A stretch of DNA of 64,000 bases from Fistulifera solaris (Eukaryota > Bacillariophyta > Bacillariophyceae > Naviculales > Stauroneidaceae). Where the stretch lies: positions 558,001 through 622,000 of the forward strand of contig AP026137.1 in the NCBI GenBank assembly GCA_030295235.1. The letters are read 5' to 3'. Positions 54,453 through 64,000 of this stretch are shown here, piece after piece. A model generated the notes under the pieces. That model saw only the letters and a list, made by a program, of their open reading frames with translations, ran no database searches and was not told the origin of the DNA. Numbering within the stretch: position 1 is the first letter of the stretch; the number at the start of each line of letters is the position of its first letter. The translations under genes and the position numbers were made by a program.

Positions 54453-55313
54453 CTACAAGTTGACTCCGGTGCAACTGAGAGTCACTCGAGCTTCCTTGGC
54501 AAAGTCACGACCTAGAGGAGCTTTCAGATTCGCCACCCATTTTCCGTCCGACCATTTGACATTGAGGGATTCGTTGGATTTGACGGTCGCCACGACCGAA
54601 CCATTGGGTAGTGCACGAGTGAATTGGACTTCGACATCTCCCTGGTTGGTGATGGAAGGGGCGATGACATTTGCACCAAACCCTTTGGCGACCGTCAACT
54701 TTTGTTGATCCATGTCTGCATCGATGCTGACCGATACTCCCGACGTACCGTACGCCAACTTGACATTCCCTTTCTGCGAGCCCAGATTGTAGCTAGGAAC
54801 CACACTCCATACACCACCCAAGGAATCCACATTCTGTGAAAGTTTGACATTTTCGAGGGCCACGATGCCTTGATCGGTATCTACCGACCCTGACACCAAA
54901 AGCCCTGTTCCAGTAGGACCACCCAGGATCGCTAAGTCTACACCGACTTTGCTCAGATCTTTTGAGTCGACATCGAAACGAGCGGAAGATTGAAAACCAA
55001 AAGCCGAGCGTTTGATTTTGGCCCATCCACTAAAGGGAATGGTGTTGGATTTGACGTCCGCTTTGACCGTCAGCCCGCCCTAATCGAGTTGCAGTGAGAA
55101 ACAAGAGAGAAAGAAAAACGCAGATTCAACTACAAGACTTGCCTCGATATCAAAATCTCCGATCGTGTCACTGGCACCCCAATACACACTGGGTTGAATG
55201 ATATCAATCGAAGGTTCCGCGCCACCCGCATTCAAAAGTACCGATACTTCCGGTCGACTGACACCCGCCAGGGCTGTTCCGCAAAGAGAAAGGAAAGGAA
55301 TGAGCAGCTTCAT
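54453..55313 (-). CDS. Secreted beta-rich protein, intact tandem copy
   Basis: 265 residues in two exons. Signal peptide MKLLIPFLSLCGTALAG, then SRPEVSVLLNAGG, VYWGASDTIGDFDIEGGLTVKADV and a repetitive beta-strand pattern (SSARFDVDSKDL, GPTGTGLLVSGSVD, GTSGVSVSIDADMDQQKLTVAK, LNVKWSDGKWVANLKAPLGRDFAKEARVTL). No anchor, so probably exported or lumenal. The intron at 55080-55142 has a GC donor (GAG|GCAAGT...TTAG); using it keeps the frame and aligns with the paralogue at 52616-53498, which has the same GC donor. Family not recognised; may be a porin-like or beta-sandwich fold. Confidence 0.78.
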
Positions 55314-55511
55314 GGTCGAGATGGTTGTATACTGTAGATTTTGATGCAAAGGAGTAAAATGAAAATGGAAGATCGCGCACTTTCTTTTGCCGTTCGCAAA
55401 ACTTTCGCAACGAAGTCCGCGAGTGCACGTCGATCCGGCATTCAATGAGTCACGAGCACGCACGACCGCCGTGTCCTACGTCATTCCTCGTGTTCGCGCG
55501 TTCGAAAATAA

Positions 55512-55520
55512 TACCTGGTA
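55512..55520. promoter_or_regulatory. TACCWGGTA palindrome, copy 7
   Basis: TACCTGGTA lies about midway in the 390-bp divergent promoter, 199 bp from the secreted protein start (55313) and 184 bp from the PDZ protein start (55704). Confidence 0.4.
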
Positions 55521-55703
55521 GAGTGAGTTTGTTCGACCATGTCAGTCAACTGCTGCTTGTCATCTTGCAAACTCATCATAGCTTTCATGCCTTGTTGCAA
55601 CACAATCGACACAAAAATATACCATTTACTCGCTCTATCTTTTTGCATTATTATCTGTTATTCCCCTTCCCCAATCTTTTTTTTACAACTGCAACACAAT
55701 CCA

Positions 55704-56405
55704 ATGTTGACTCGAACGACTACCGTAGCGGCCCTCCTAACAGCGTCCGCCCACGCCTTTCAAATTGCCCCGCCGAGTCATCGACCATCAACTACCTTAC
55801 ATATGGGACTCTTTGATGGAGTCAAAGAAGCCTTCAGTGCTCCGGCCTTAGAACGAAGTTCCATTGATTCCGAACGCGAAACACCGATCGATCGATGGAT
55901 GGGATGGAGTGTCGTGTCCGACAATAAAGAAGTGCAAGCACCATCAAAAGTTACCGGTAAGTGACATTTGTGAGAATACTCGACTCGGTTCTCTATTAAA
56001 TCTTACTCTAATGGTTTATTGCCAGCCAACTTTGTGGACGCCATGGATGAAGCCAATTATGTCGCCGTCGAATTGCAAAAACCCATGGGCATTGTATTTG
56101 AAGAAAATGACTCGGAATATGGCGGTATTTTTGTACAATCGTTGAAAGAAGGAGGATTTGCAGCCCAGAATGGAGTACTCAAAGAGGGTGATCAATTGGT
56201 AGCCGTCAACAAGGAAAAGGTATACGGTTTACCGTTTGATGATGCCTTGGGTGCGATCATTGATGCCGAGGGTGCTACGACCAAACTGGTATTATTCCGG
56301 GGTAAGGCGAGTCAATTTTATGGACCGACGGGAGCTAGTAAAGCGTGGTTGGAAGAATTTGTGGGAAAAGGAGGAGTGCCGGCGACATCCGCGGAGAGTG
56401 CGTAA
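55704..56405 (+). CDS. Plastid-targeted PDZ-domain protein
   Basis: 210 residues, two exons, intron 55957-56025, intact. Signal peptide [18 protein letters not shown] followed by FQIAPP, a clear ASAF-type plastid motif, then a Ser/Arg-rich transit region. The PDZ domain covers about residues 100-185: [69 protein letters not shown]. Such stromal PDZ proteins usually bind C-terminal peptides; no protease or other domain is attached. A conserved segment [14 protein letters not shown] precedes the domain, often seen in plastid proteins of this group. Confidence 0.85.
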
Positions 56406-56821
56406 GAGTCTTTTCCTCTCGATTCCTTGCCGACAGGTGAAACCTCTACGCCTCCAGTCTTTTGTGACATAGTCCCATTATTATGAATAGAATATTAAAC
56501 ATATTTAGTGTTTTCTCGATGAATAAGACGTTTCTTTTTTTCTTATCAGTGCTAAACGCGTAAAAGGAGACTGTCGGTTACACTTGCTAGGACTGACAAT
56601 CTAGTAGCTAACACTAGTATGCGGAAAGGGCACTTCCACGAGAGCTCTACAAATAATCTAAAATCGTTTACTTATTAAAATTGACTGTAAAAAATCTTTA
56701 CTTGAGAGAAAAAAACGTACAAAGCCGTCAGCGAGTCTCATTTTGAAAGTCACCCTATCGACCCGTGTGTTTTTGTTCCATAGGGCATGTGCGACTGCAA
56801 TCAACCCTTCTGTCTCCGACT
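56406..56821. other. Convergent 3' region
   Basis: AT-rich 415-bp spacer between the ends of the PDZ gene and the YqgF-like gene. A minus-strand frame continues through part of it (to 56755) but only as the out-of-frame extension of the YqgF-like gene. Nothing else seen. Confidence 0.4.
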
Positions 56822-57510
56822 TCAAACACAAACTTGAAATCGGGCAACCTTTTCTTTGGCAACCTTATTCCACTGCAAAATTGTAGCTGAAGGCTTCGCT
56901 TCGTCGCGCCAAGACACGTTCGAGACTGCAGCTGGCCGTCTCGGCCAATGCTCACGACGAAAACTCTCCCACACTTCGAATGCATCCTGATACGGACTTT
57001 GGTATTGTTTAGGTGATGCTCGGTAAAAATTGTAAGCCGGTGTTTGACTGTAACGAGCGGATCGACCCCACCGATCTTCGTCGCGGTCCCGAAAGTGCGG
57101 ATCCCAAAGACAGATGGGTCGGCTGTTACTAAAGAGTTGGGGGTGTTCCGACAAGGAGTCGAGGATCCGTAACACGTTGCCGCAGGGGACACCACACCAT
57201 CCTTCTTTTGGACGGGCCAATGTACGACAAAGCCACAGACTTGGTGTTCTTGAACAAGGTGATGAAGATGGGACGACACGGATGGTTTCAAACGTTTCTC
57301 GCACCCGATTTTGACCGATTCCAGACGCAGTGGCGGTAGTACTTGTGGTGCTTCACCTTGTTGGGGACAAGTCGCCAGCATGAGCTCCATTGTATCTTTC
57401 CAGATGACCATGTTGAGAAGGCTCGCGGAAGATGATCTCGCGGAACACCACGACAAGGATCGCGCGACCAGAGCCGGTGCGGTGAGCTTGGTCGTGATCG
57501 AAGCTCTCAT
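56822..57510 (-). CDS. YqgF/RuvX-like RNase H-fold nuclease
   Basis: About 229 residues. The core reads LVQEHQVCGFVVHWPVQKEGWCGVPCGNVLRIL, then PICLWDPHF and DRWGRSARYSQTP. This matches the strand-helix pattern of YqgF/RuvX-like proteins (VVGLP...G at strand 4 and lWDER near strand 5), in a eukaryotic variant where the final motif is WDPHF. Bacterial YqgF processes 16S rRNA ends; here an organelle role is a guess. The N-terminus (about 50 residues, Ser/Ala/Arg-rich) may be a presequence; the first DxG motif is not obvious. The frame breaks at the T4 run 57206-57209 (needs T5). The two halves in separate frames would each look meaningless. Confidence 0.6.
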
Positions 57511-58170
57511 TCTCTTAAAGGCATTCTAAAGACCTCTCAATAGTCTCACTTGCATAAGAATAATTGTGAGCCGGAACGAAGAATCATTGATTTGGTTAGA
57601 AAGTGATGTGTGTTGTTGTTCGTTTTGTTGGTGGCTCTTTTTTCTTCCTGTGAAAGGTCGGAATTGGATTCGCGACTATACGATCATTGTGTAGTCACGG
57701 CGCACACGAGAAATTCTCACAGAAGGAATCTTGATCGGGTACATTTTACATCACAGTCGAGTCCCGAGAGCCGTTGGAGGTTGTTTTCGAAATGCGCTGT
57801 GCGGGTTTGGAGCGAGACAAAGTGACGAAGCACTTCGACCTTGGACAAACTCACGGCATTTTTTGAATTCTTGTTCGCGTCTATGCTCAATTTGTGTTGA
57901 GAACTTGTGCGACACTATTCGGACACATCACTTATGCTTCGTGACTGAACCGGAGGGCGCGCACTGCGCGAAGTGAAAAAGGTCGTCATTGCGAGCATTT
58001 TAACCCGGACGAAAGTCGAACGTTCACCAAAGACAAACAACAACAAGGTAAATGAAAACAAAGCGGCTCCTCCTTGAAGAACTTACTCCGTCTTGTAGAA
58101 AAAGTTCTTGTGCGGGTGAGAAAGGCAATCGTTACACAAATTAGCGCATATTACTCAAATATCAGCAATC
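57511..58170. other. Divergent intergenic region
   Basis: 660 bp between the YqgF-like gene and the GT92-like gene. No coding signal, repeat or RNA gene recognised. Contains short inverted stretches (CGCGACTATACGATCATTGTGTAGTCACGGCG near 57670-57702) that could form a weak hairpin. Both promoters are here. Confidence 0.4.
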
Positions 58171-60625
58171 ATGGGTCTCAAAATATGGCGACGATGCTTC
58201 GCTCTGGCTTCCATTGTATTAGTACTGCCCATGGTGCTCCATTCGATACGGATGGTCGTCGATCGCGAGTCGGATTTGTTGTTACAGGCACTCGACCGCC
58301 GCGCAGCGGCTCCGTATCATCATCCCAAAATCGCATTACCCGAATCCATGCCAGAATCGGCCGTCTGTCTCATGATCATGGACGACAATCACTTTCTCGT
58401 CGAATGGGTCGCCTATCATTATCACGTCTGGAATTTGCGTTCGCTGGTCGTTCTCAATGACGAAAAATCCGTCAACTCGCCACGAGAAGTATTGGATCGA
58501 TGGAAAGGACTCATTGATATTGTCTACTGGGAAGACAAAGATTTTGGATTTGTGCCGGGGGAAATTTATACACTCAATCATGGACCGCTCGCACGAACCG
58601 GGTTAAAATTGCGGGTCTATCAAGAACGACAAGCATTGTTTTATGGAAAGTGCGTGCGGTACCTATATGAACATGCACCGGCGAGTGAGTGGGCTATGTT
58701 GATTGATACCGATGAGTTTGTGGCGTTGCCTGAAACGAAAGCGAACACCGCGGATGAAGTCAATCCTCTCTTTTACGAACCCGGCGGTCTGGCGCGGCAT
58801 TTTGAAACACTCGCCAAAACCAAAGAAAGTGAAAGTGTCTGTATCAAACTGCATCGCCGGGAATACGGTTCGATTGAAAGTTCACCGACCGACGTGCAAC
58901 GGCGTGTGCCGCCGGGATGGAATGGTACCGACTTTTTCACGACACGGTGGCGGTATGTCAGCTCCCACAAGCGTCGACGTCTGGCGGGAAAATCCATTGT
59001 CTTACTAAATCATACCAAGTGGTCCATAGATGAATATCCCACTGTCACGCACACGTTGGGACATGAATACAAAGAGGGATGCTTGGTGCAGAACGATTTT
59101 CGTGTCTATCAATACACGGGCTCCAAGGAACAGTTCTTGTCCAAGACGCAGGATACGCGATCGTCCACGTACCGGGTGCAGCAATTTGAACTGCGCAAAG
59201 GAAACGAGACGGATTCGACCGTGGTAGACCATTCGCGCGATTGGCTGAGTGGTTTTGTGGCATTGATGGGGCCCGATCAAGCCAAGAGATTACTGAAAGA
59301 TGCTGGTTCAACCACCGTCTGGCATGATGTCAATGAAGAACCCAAAAACATACTGGAATGGATGTTTGGACTGCATCCTATATTGACTTGGGGTCATGTC
59401 GACGCTCATCAGCCCGAGATTGCGACCACGGAAGCGATCGAGGAGACTTTTCCTCAAGCTACGTCCCCGCGGAGCAAACTGAGGAGACGACGACGACGAC
59501 GACTCCATCGCCGCCAATGAAAACGGAAGTGACCCCGGATCCATATGAAATGGAACTTTCACAAGAGCATCCAAAACATGCTGTCTTCTACAACGTTTTC
59601 GTGAGCCCTACCGAACAAGATATTACTATTCCAGGCGGCATTGTTTTGGAACAATTGCAACAAATCGGTGAATCGTATGCAGCATCCGCCGGTGGCCTGC
59701 ATGTCTATTACAACACAGTGGGAAACTCGATTTTACTGGAAGGTTCTGTCGCGGATAGTATCAAAGCAAAATGTAATGAGCTGGGGCTGACGTGTGTCCA
59801 TTTGGCGCATTACCGAGAAGGCTTTGAGGAACTGACCCTGCAAAAGTGCACGAATTCTGCACCGCATACCCCGACCGACAAGTTATTTATCTACACAATA
59901 AAGGATCTTACACACAAGAGATCAAGAGAGATCGTTGGCGACGACATATGACACGCGCCGTCACGGACAAACTCTGTTTAGATCACATGGACGAATGCAC
60001 GACATGCGGTTTACTGTTTCAGCCCATTTTCACATTCTTCTTCCCGGGCAATTTTTTTATCTCCCAATGCAGCTACGTGAGTCGCCTGATAGCACCAAAC
60101 GAGTTTGAGGCGAAGTCCGACGTAATGCTGACAAGTCGTCCGAAGGAGCTAATGGGTGTTATCTATCCAGAGACAAAAGTAACCCGTGGAGAAAAGCGAT
60201 GGGCCATGGAGCACTGGATTGGCTCTCATCCTTCAATGATCCCTTGTCATGTTTCGACTCACCCAAGTATCTTACAATGGATGAAAAGCGACACTGGTCT
60301 TTCGTTTCAATTTATGAATTCAGCGAAGCTTCCGCTTATTTCCCGATGGTTGAAGAATGATGTTGGTAAAATGAAAAGTATACTAAACGATCCAGCTTCG
60401 AGAAGACGTGAGAACGGCCTTCTCGGGGGTTTGCTATGGAAATGGCATTCCTTTTATCAAGATATACCTCCGGCGGACTCATGGATCTGGAACTACTTTC
60501 CTGATGGAAAGGAATGGCGTCAGCTGGTCGAGACACATCCCAATGTGTCCGAAGCACTGCAAGTCGCATGGCAAGAAGTTCCCCCATCACAACAATGGTT
60601 AAAGATGGTGAAAACTTCAGGATGA
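58171..60625 (+). CDS. Two-domain Golgi glycosyltransferase: GT92-like plus a second stramenopile domain
   Basis: About 818 residues after joining. Signal anchor CFALASIVLVLPMVLHSI at the N-terminus (type II). The first domain matches GT92-like enzymes: ESAVCLMIMDDNHFLVEWVAYHY, LVVLNDEKSV, CVRYLYEHAPASEWAMLIDTDEFVAL (DxD), VSSHKRRRLAGKSIVLL. An acidic Thr/Pro linker follows, then a second domain: HAVFYNVFVSPTEQD, LQQIGESYAASAGGLHVYYNTVGN, YREGFEELTLQKVHEFCTAYPDRQVIYLHNKGSYT, MTRAVTDKLC, then CTTCGLLFQPIFTFFFPGNFF, with a C-terminus rich in Trp. Two frame breaks: the C4 run at 59465-59468 and the A4 run at 59842-59845, each needing one more base. If real, these would split it into three fragments; the joined reading is preferred. 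Confidence 0.72.
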
Positions 60626-60729
60626 GACAGCGAATCGTCATGGTTCGTCACTCATAAACAACAACCTATAGACATATTACTTAAGCCTTTTCGAGTCAAA
60701 ATAATCGGGATATCAAACGTCCCGCCTTG

Positions 60730-60738
60730 TACCTGGTA
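60730..60738. promoter_or_regulatory. TACCWGGTA palindrome, copy 8 (not at a promoter)
   Basis: TACCTGGTA lies between convergent gene ends (60625 and 60984), the only one of eight copies not upstream of a start codon. It may mark an unannotated transcript, a bidirectional element, or chance. Confidence 0.3.
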
Positions 60739-60983
60739 CTTTGTTTGCAAGTTACACGAAACCGGTTGGTGTGTTTCAAGGACATTTTTAGTTGAAACCG
60801 AACAGCGAATTGCGCTATTGGCTTTTCAGCGTTTGGATTGTGAAAGAATTGAGGGACGGCGTAGTGGGTGTGCCTGTAGCATTTCAGATTTTTTTCGCGA
60901 CGACAACGACCAATAAGGCTGAAAGCTGTATTTTTAAGTGAAAGTATCGGTAAATGAACCCAGGTATTTTTGCTTAATGCGTG

Positions 60984-62644
60984 TTATCTGGAAGCTCGCT
61001 TTACAGCGCGTGGGGGATGAACACGGACTTTTCGTTTTACACCGTTAGCTTGATGAGAACTATGCGAATCACGTGGTGTTACACGTTCATCAGCTGTGGG
61101 CCCTATAGCAAAGAAAGTCTCGGTAATTTCTTCATATAAAAGCTCGCACAGCATGTCGGTGTGGAAGGACATTAACAGAGCAATGTATGTAAAGCTCTTG
61201 ATAGCGCGTTTCGCCAAAGCCAACGCAACAGTGTTGGTCGCACCGATGTCGACTCTTTCGCGAGTTTCATCGTTCTGCTGTACAGAAAATTCTGATGATA
61301 CAGTTTATCGATCGTGGTCCCACTTGCAATTCTTTCCCCTCTTCTATTCCGTACGGTGATGTTTCGGTTTCGTGAAAGTAGCCGTTCTAACCACGAGTAG
61401 TCAGGCTGCCGTGAACATTCCGAGCTCTCGTCGTCCGAGTCTGAATATGATGTATCATTTACAGTGTTTTCAGATGGAAAAGTGCCAATGACAACCGTAC
61501 GAAGTCCTTGATGCTCTCCGATAATTTCCAAGATATTTTCCAAGTGGGGCGACCATCCCAATAACCAATCAATGCCGCTCAAGTCTATGTGCCTCAAATT
61601 CTGATTGCCGTTATAAGCACCCATCAATGCTTGTGAAATAGGCGCTAGATCGACTTCACAATTCTCGTCGGGGTCGACCATCGAGACACGCAACCGCTCC
61701 AAAGGCTGCAGTTTCGCCACTCGAGTCAAGAATGATGTCAAAACTTTATCCCATCCTACGGCATCTTCTAGACTGATTCTAACAGAAAGATCTTTTGTAA
61801 CAATATCGAGAGAATCGAAATCGTCCTCCTTCATGTATCTCGCATCCAACATACAGTCCAAAGCACTCACACTCTTATGAAATGGCAGACTGACACACTC
61901 TTTCTGCAAAAAGGAAGTCGATAGTTTATCGAATATCTCTAGTTGGAGTAGCTTCTCCAAATTCTTGTCCGTAAACGGTATCTTGGCTCTGACAACATCC
62001 ATATTAAACGAGTCAAAAGGTGATTGTCGCCTACTAAGTGCGTTCACAAAAGCAGTTCCTCCGTCCAGAAAAGCAAAATCCTCGCCCAATTTTAGATTTC
62101 TAGACCGTGTTGCTAGAACTATGGACTGTGCTGGATTCCATACGCCTCTTTGCAGCGATATTTGTCGTTCCGGATTCGCATCCAGGATGCAAGACAGTTG
62201 CTCGGCTGTAAGAGCCGCAAAGTCGAACTTCAAATGTTGGTTGTAAGACGAAACACAACCAATTGCAGACAACCCTGGCTGGCATCCGAATGATGAAGAG
62301 ACTAGAAGAAGCTCGCCGTCTCGGCGATCGCCGCATCGCTTTTTCCGTAAATAGCGCAGGAAAGAATATCTCCCTCATGAATTATATAAAATTCCACAAG
62401 TCGTTCCTCAAATAACTTCATGGCGCTGATTCCTGTGCAAATCAGAGTGTCATTCTCTCGGCAAATCGCAATGGTCTCGTAGATATGCCATACGAAATCG
62501 TCCAAAGAGCGCAATTCTCGCTGTAATCGGTAAAAGGGATGTCGCGTCGGCAGAGATCGGTGCGTCGTAATGCTTGAAACGTGGGTGAGAGTTCATTTGC
62601 GGGTATCGTTTCATTATCGGTCCATCGTTCCTCTGAGCCTCCAT
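60984..62644 (-). CDS. Diatom LRR-like protein (degenerate repeats)
   Basis: About 553 residues once joined. N-terminal motif YRLQRELRSLDDFVWHIYETIAICREND, then RLVEFYIIHEGDILSCAIYGKSDAGDRRDGELLLV, FDFAALTAEQLSCILDANPERQISLQRGVW, repeated leucine-rich stretches (NLRHIDLSGIDWLL, LENILEIIGEHQGLRTVVIG), and an ending YSWLERLLSRNRNITVRNRRGERIASG...HTDMLCELLYEE. This matches a large diatom family with weak LRR-like repeats; probably a protein-binding scaffold. Three apparent frame breaks: near 62585 (C3 run), near 62336 (one extra G needed) and near 61240 (one extra G needed). The uncorrected middle frame has no ATG at its start, supporting one gene. Confidence 0.65.
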
Positions 62645-62730
62645 TTTCTGGTGTTATGATTTCAGGGGATTATTATTTCTCTTGAAGGTCACGACAAAGG
62701 TCGAAATAGCAAAGCGCCGAGCGCCGATCA

Positions 62731-63065
62731 TTTTTCCTTACAATCAATCCCCTTGCAAAAATTTACGGATTTTACATAGGAGAATCGGACGGACTGTATT
62801 TAGCGATCTAAAACCATTTCACGACTATTGTCGGAAGTGTAAGCGAAAATCCATAAGGTGAGTCTGGAATTTCAAAATAAATTGAGGTTATCAAGCTTAA
62901 AAGTTGGATAACCTTAATAGAGTGACGTCATGCCCGTTTCTCCTTATGGATTTTCTGGTACACCAATCACCACAGTGCTGTTTTGGTTTTAGATTGTTAA
63001 GTAAAATCCATGTCGCTCTAATAAGTAAAATCCGTAAAATTTTGCAAGGGGATTGTAAGGAAAAA
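62731..63065. mobile_element. 335-bp fold-back element with nested inverted repeats
   Basis: Outer arms: TTTTTCCTTACAATCAATCC...CTTGCAAAAATTTACGGATTTTAC at 62731-62775 and its near-complement at 63024-63065. Middle arms: GAAAATCCATAAGG (62845-62858) and CCTTATGGATTTTC (62942-62955). Inner arms: AGGTTATC (62885-62892) and GATAACCT (62907-62914). The whole can fold into one long hairpin with several bulges. No coding capacity and no clear target-site duplication. It lies 180 bp upstream of the sulfotransferase gene at 63245, so it may influence that promoter. Confidence 0.75.
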
Positions 63066-63244
63066 AAAGAGAGACCGGAATGTTTCGTCATTTTTACGTG
63101 CTTCATTCATCTTTTACTCCTTTGCCCTTTTGCTTTCGATCAACTTCGAACTGACTGTGATATCTTTCAAAATCTAAAGAAGCCAAGAAGCGACGTTTTT
63201 GGTCGAAAGGGCAAGCCTAACAGTTCGCCGCCGCTAAACTTGTC

Positions 63245-64000
63245 ATGGTTGCCGTGAGGCCTTCTCGATCACTGGTCGGTGGCGGTCGCACTTCACCGCC
63301 AAGGTGTACGTGTACTCTTCTCATACTATTTTCACTGACACTTTACTACTGGACGTTCATTGACATTGACAAGAGCATCAGATTATCCATAGAAACCATC
63401 AGTCCTGCAGCAGCACCTATAACAATTGAGGTCGACCCTGCAGAACTCGACGCTTCTCGTACATACATTCGTTCCATAAAAAGCTTCGGTCGAGCCTTGA
63501 AGTTTCTCCATATACCGAAGAATGCAGGATCTGCCATTGAAGAAGTAGCGGGTGGAACTCGTCCTCAATATTGGGGCGGGTGTCTGTTCAAACACAAACC
63601 AAAGGTACGTGATAGAGCGACTGGATGTTTCGCATGTGATGAAATAATCATTTTCTTACGTACTCCCTTTCGTTCACACAGCGGAAATCATGTATTTATC
63701 CCCAAGGAGGATGGTGGCCGGAACATGTCGCTTGGTGGCATATTCCGAGTCAATTTTTCCCTCTAGGGAAGGTCGATCCCTATGCCGATGCCGACGTCTT
63801 TGCTGTTGTGCGAGAACCCCTCGATCGTATCTTGTCGGAATTTTATTACGTATGTTCCCTTCGTCATGAAGACTGGAGACCCTATCAGTGTGACAAAGAT
63901 CGACTGTTTGAACCGGAGTATTTGAATAATTGGTTACAACGAAAGATACAGGCACAGCCCGAAACCCCATCGGCCGAGCGCTATCTCATGGATTTTGGCC
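63245..64000 (+). CDS. Golgi sulfotransferase, 3' truncated by window edge
   Basis: Exon 1 63245-63604, intron 63605-63681, exon 2 from 63682 to the window edge (226 residues seen). Type II signal anchor CTLLILFSLTLYYWTFIDI. The PAPS 5'-phosphosulfate loop is FLHIPKNAGSAIEE in exon 1, and the 3'-phosphate element is VFAVVREPLDRILSEFYYV in exon 2; WWPEHVAWWHIPSQFF lies between, typical of this family. It would sulfate a glycan in the Golgi. Reading straight through the intron gives a stop shortly after, so the splice (AAG|GTACGT...ACAG|CGG) is needed. Distinct from the sulfotransferase at 28806-29915, which keeps T rather than N in HIPKTAG. Confidence 0.85.

Noticed and set aside
1181-62644. 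Programmed ribosomal frameshifting as the cause of the frame breaks
   Set aside because: The breaks occur in many unrelated genes, in both directions, at different homopolymers and without a common slippery site, so base-calling error is simpler.
1-64000. tRNA, rRNA or other structured RNA genes
   Set aside because: I looked for tRNA T-arm and D-arm patterns and rRNA-like stretches and saw none that fold convincingly; a covariance search would be needed to exclude small RNAs.

Overview
This is nuclear DNA from a photosynthetic stramenopile, most likely a diatom. It is gene-dense, with about 39 genes in 64 kb, and the introns are short (mostly 53-110 nt, one of 262 nt) with GT-AG ends. Several predicted proteins start with a signal peptide followed by an ASAF-like motif (ASA|FAP at 1-425, AQA|F at 2530-3656, SEA|F at 7881-10164, SAA|F at 50292-51872, AHA|F at 55704-56405), the usual targeting signal for complex plastids. 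An NTT/Tlc nucleotide transporter, diatom-type LRR proteins, kinases with degenerate catalytic motifs and CDPK-like kinases fit the same origin. The species cannot be named from this sequence.

Layout. 1-10 kb: plastid-targeted protein (cut by the window edge), a membrane protein, lumenal ascorbate peroxidase, GT49 glycosyltransferase, COQ10, POLD3-like polymerase delta subunit and an HCF173-like SDR/CIA30 protein. 10-20 kb: an mTERF-HTH-RNase H-like fusion, two tandem secreted acidic paralogues and an NTT transporter. 20-30 kb: LRR membrane protein, secreted Cys-rich proteins, membrane kinase-like protein, a double-dsRBD protein with a GNAT-like tail, a fucosyltransferase-like enzyme and a sulfotransferase. 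30-40 kb: repeats, phosphoserine phosphatase, a duplicated zinc-ligand domain protein, LOR protein, FkbM-like enzyme, mitochondrial 3-ketoacyl-CoA thiolase and serine acetyltransferase. 40-50 kb: satellite-like repeats, CAP/TPR protein, acidic nuclear protein, COPI-associated EF-hand protein and CDPK. 50-64 kb: Gfo/Idh/MocA oxidoreductase, a second tandem secreted pair (one copy has a nonsense codon), plastid PDZ protein, YqgF-like nuclease, a two-domain glycosyltransferase, an LRR-like protein, a fold-back element and a sulfotransferase cut by the right edge.

The genes do not form one pathway. Themes are plastid function, secretory glycosylation and sulfation (GT49, fucosyltransferase-like, GT92-like, two sulfotransferases) and serine/cysteine metabolism (PSPH and SAT). 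Many gene pairs are divergent and share promoters carrying palindromes (TACCWGGTA; CAGAWWWTCTG).

Quality warning: 19 of the genes are interrupted by single-base frame breaks, nearly all in short homopolymers, about 27 in total. One-base changes restore family-typical proteins and every corrected length is a multiple of three. I read these as base-calling errors, so the CDS spans below cover the whole gene and give the break positions.
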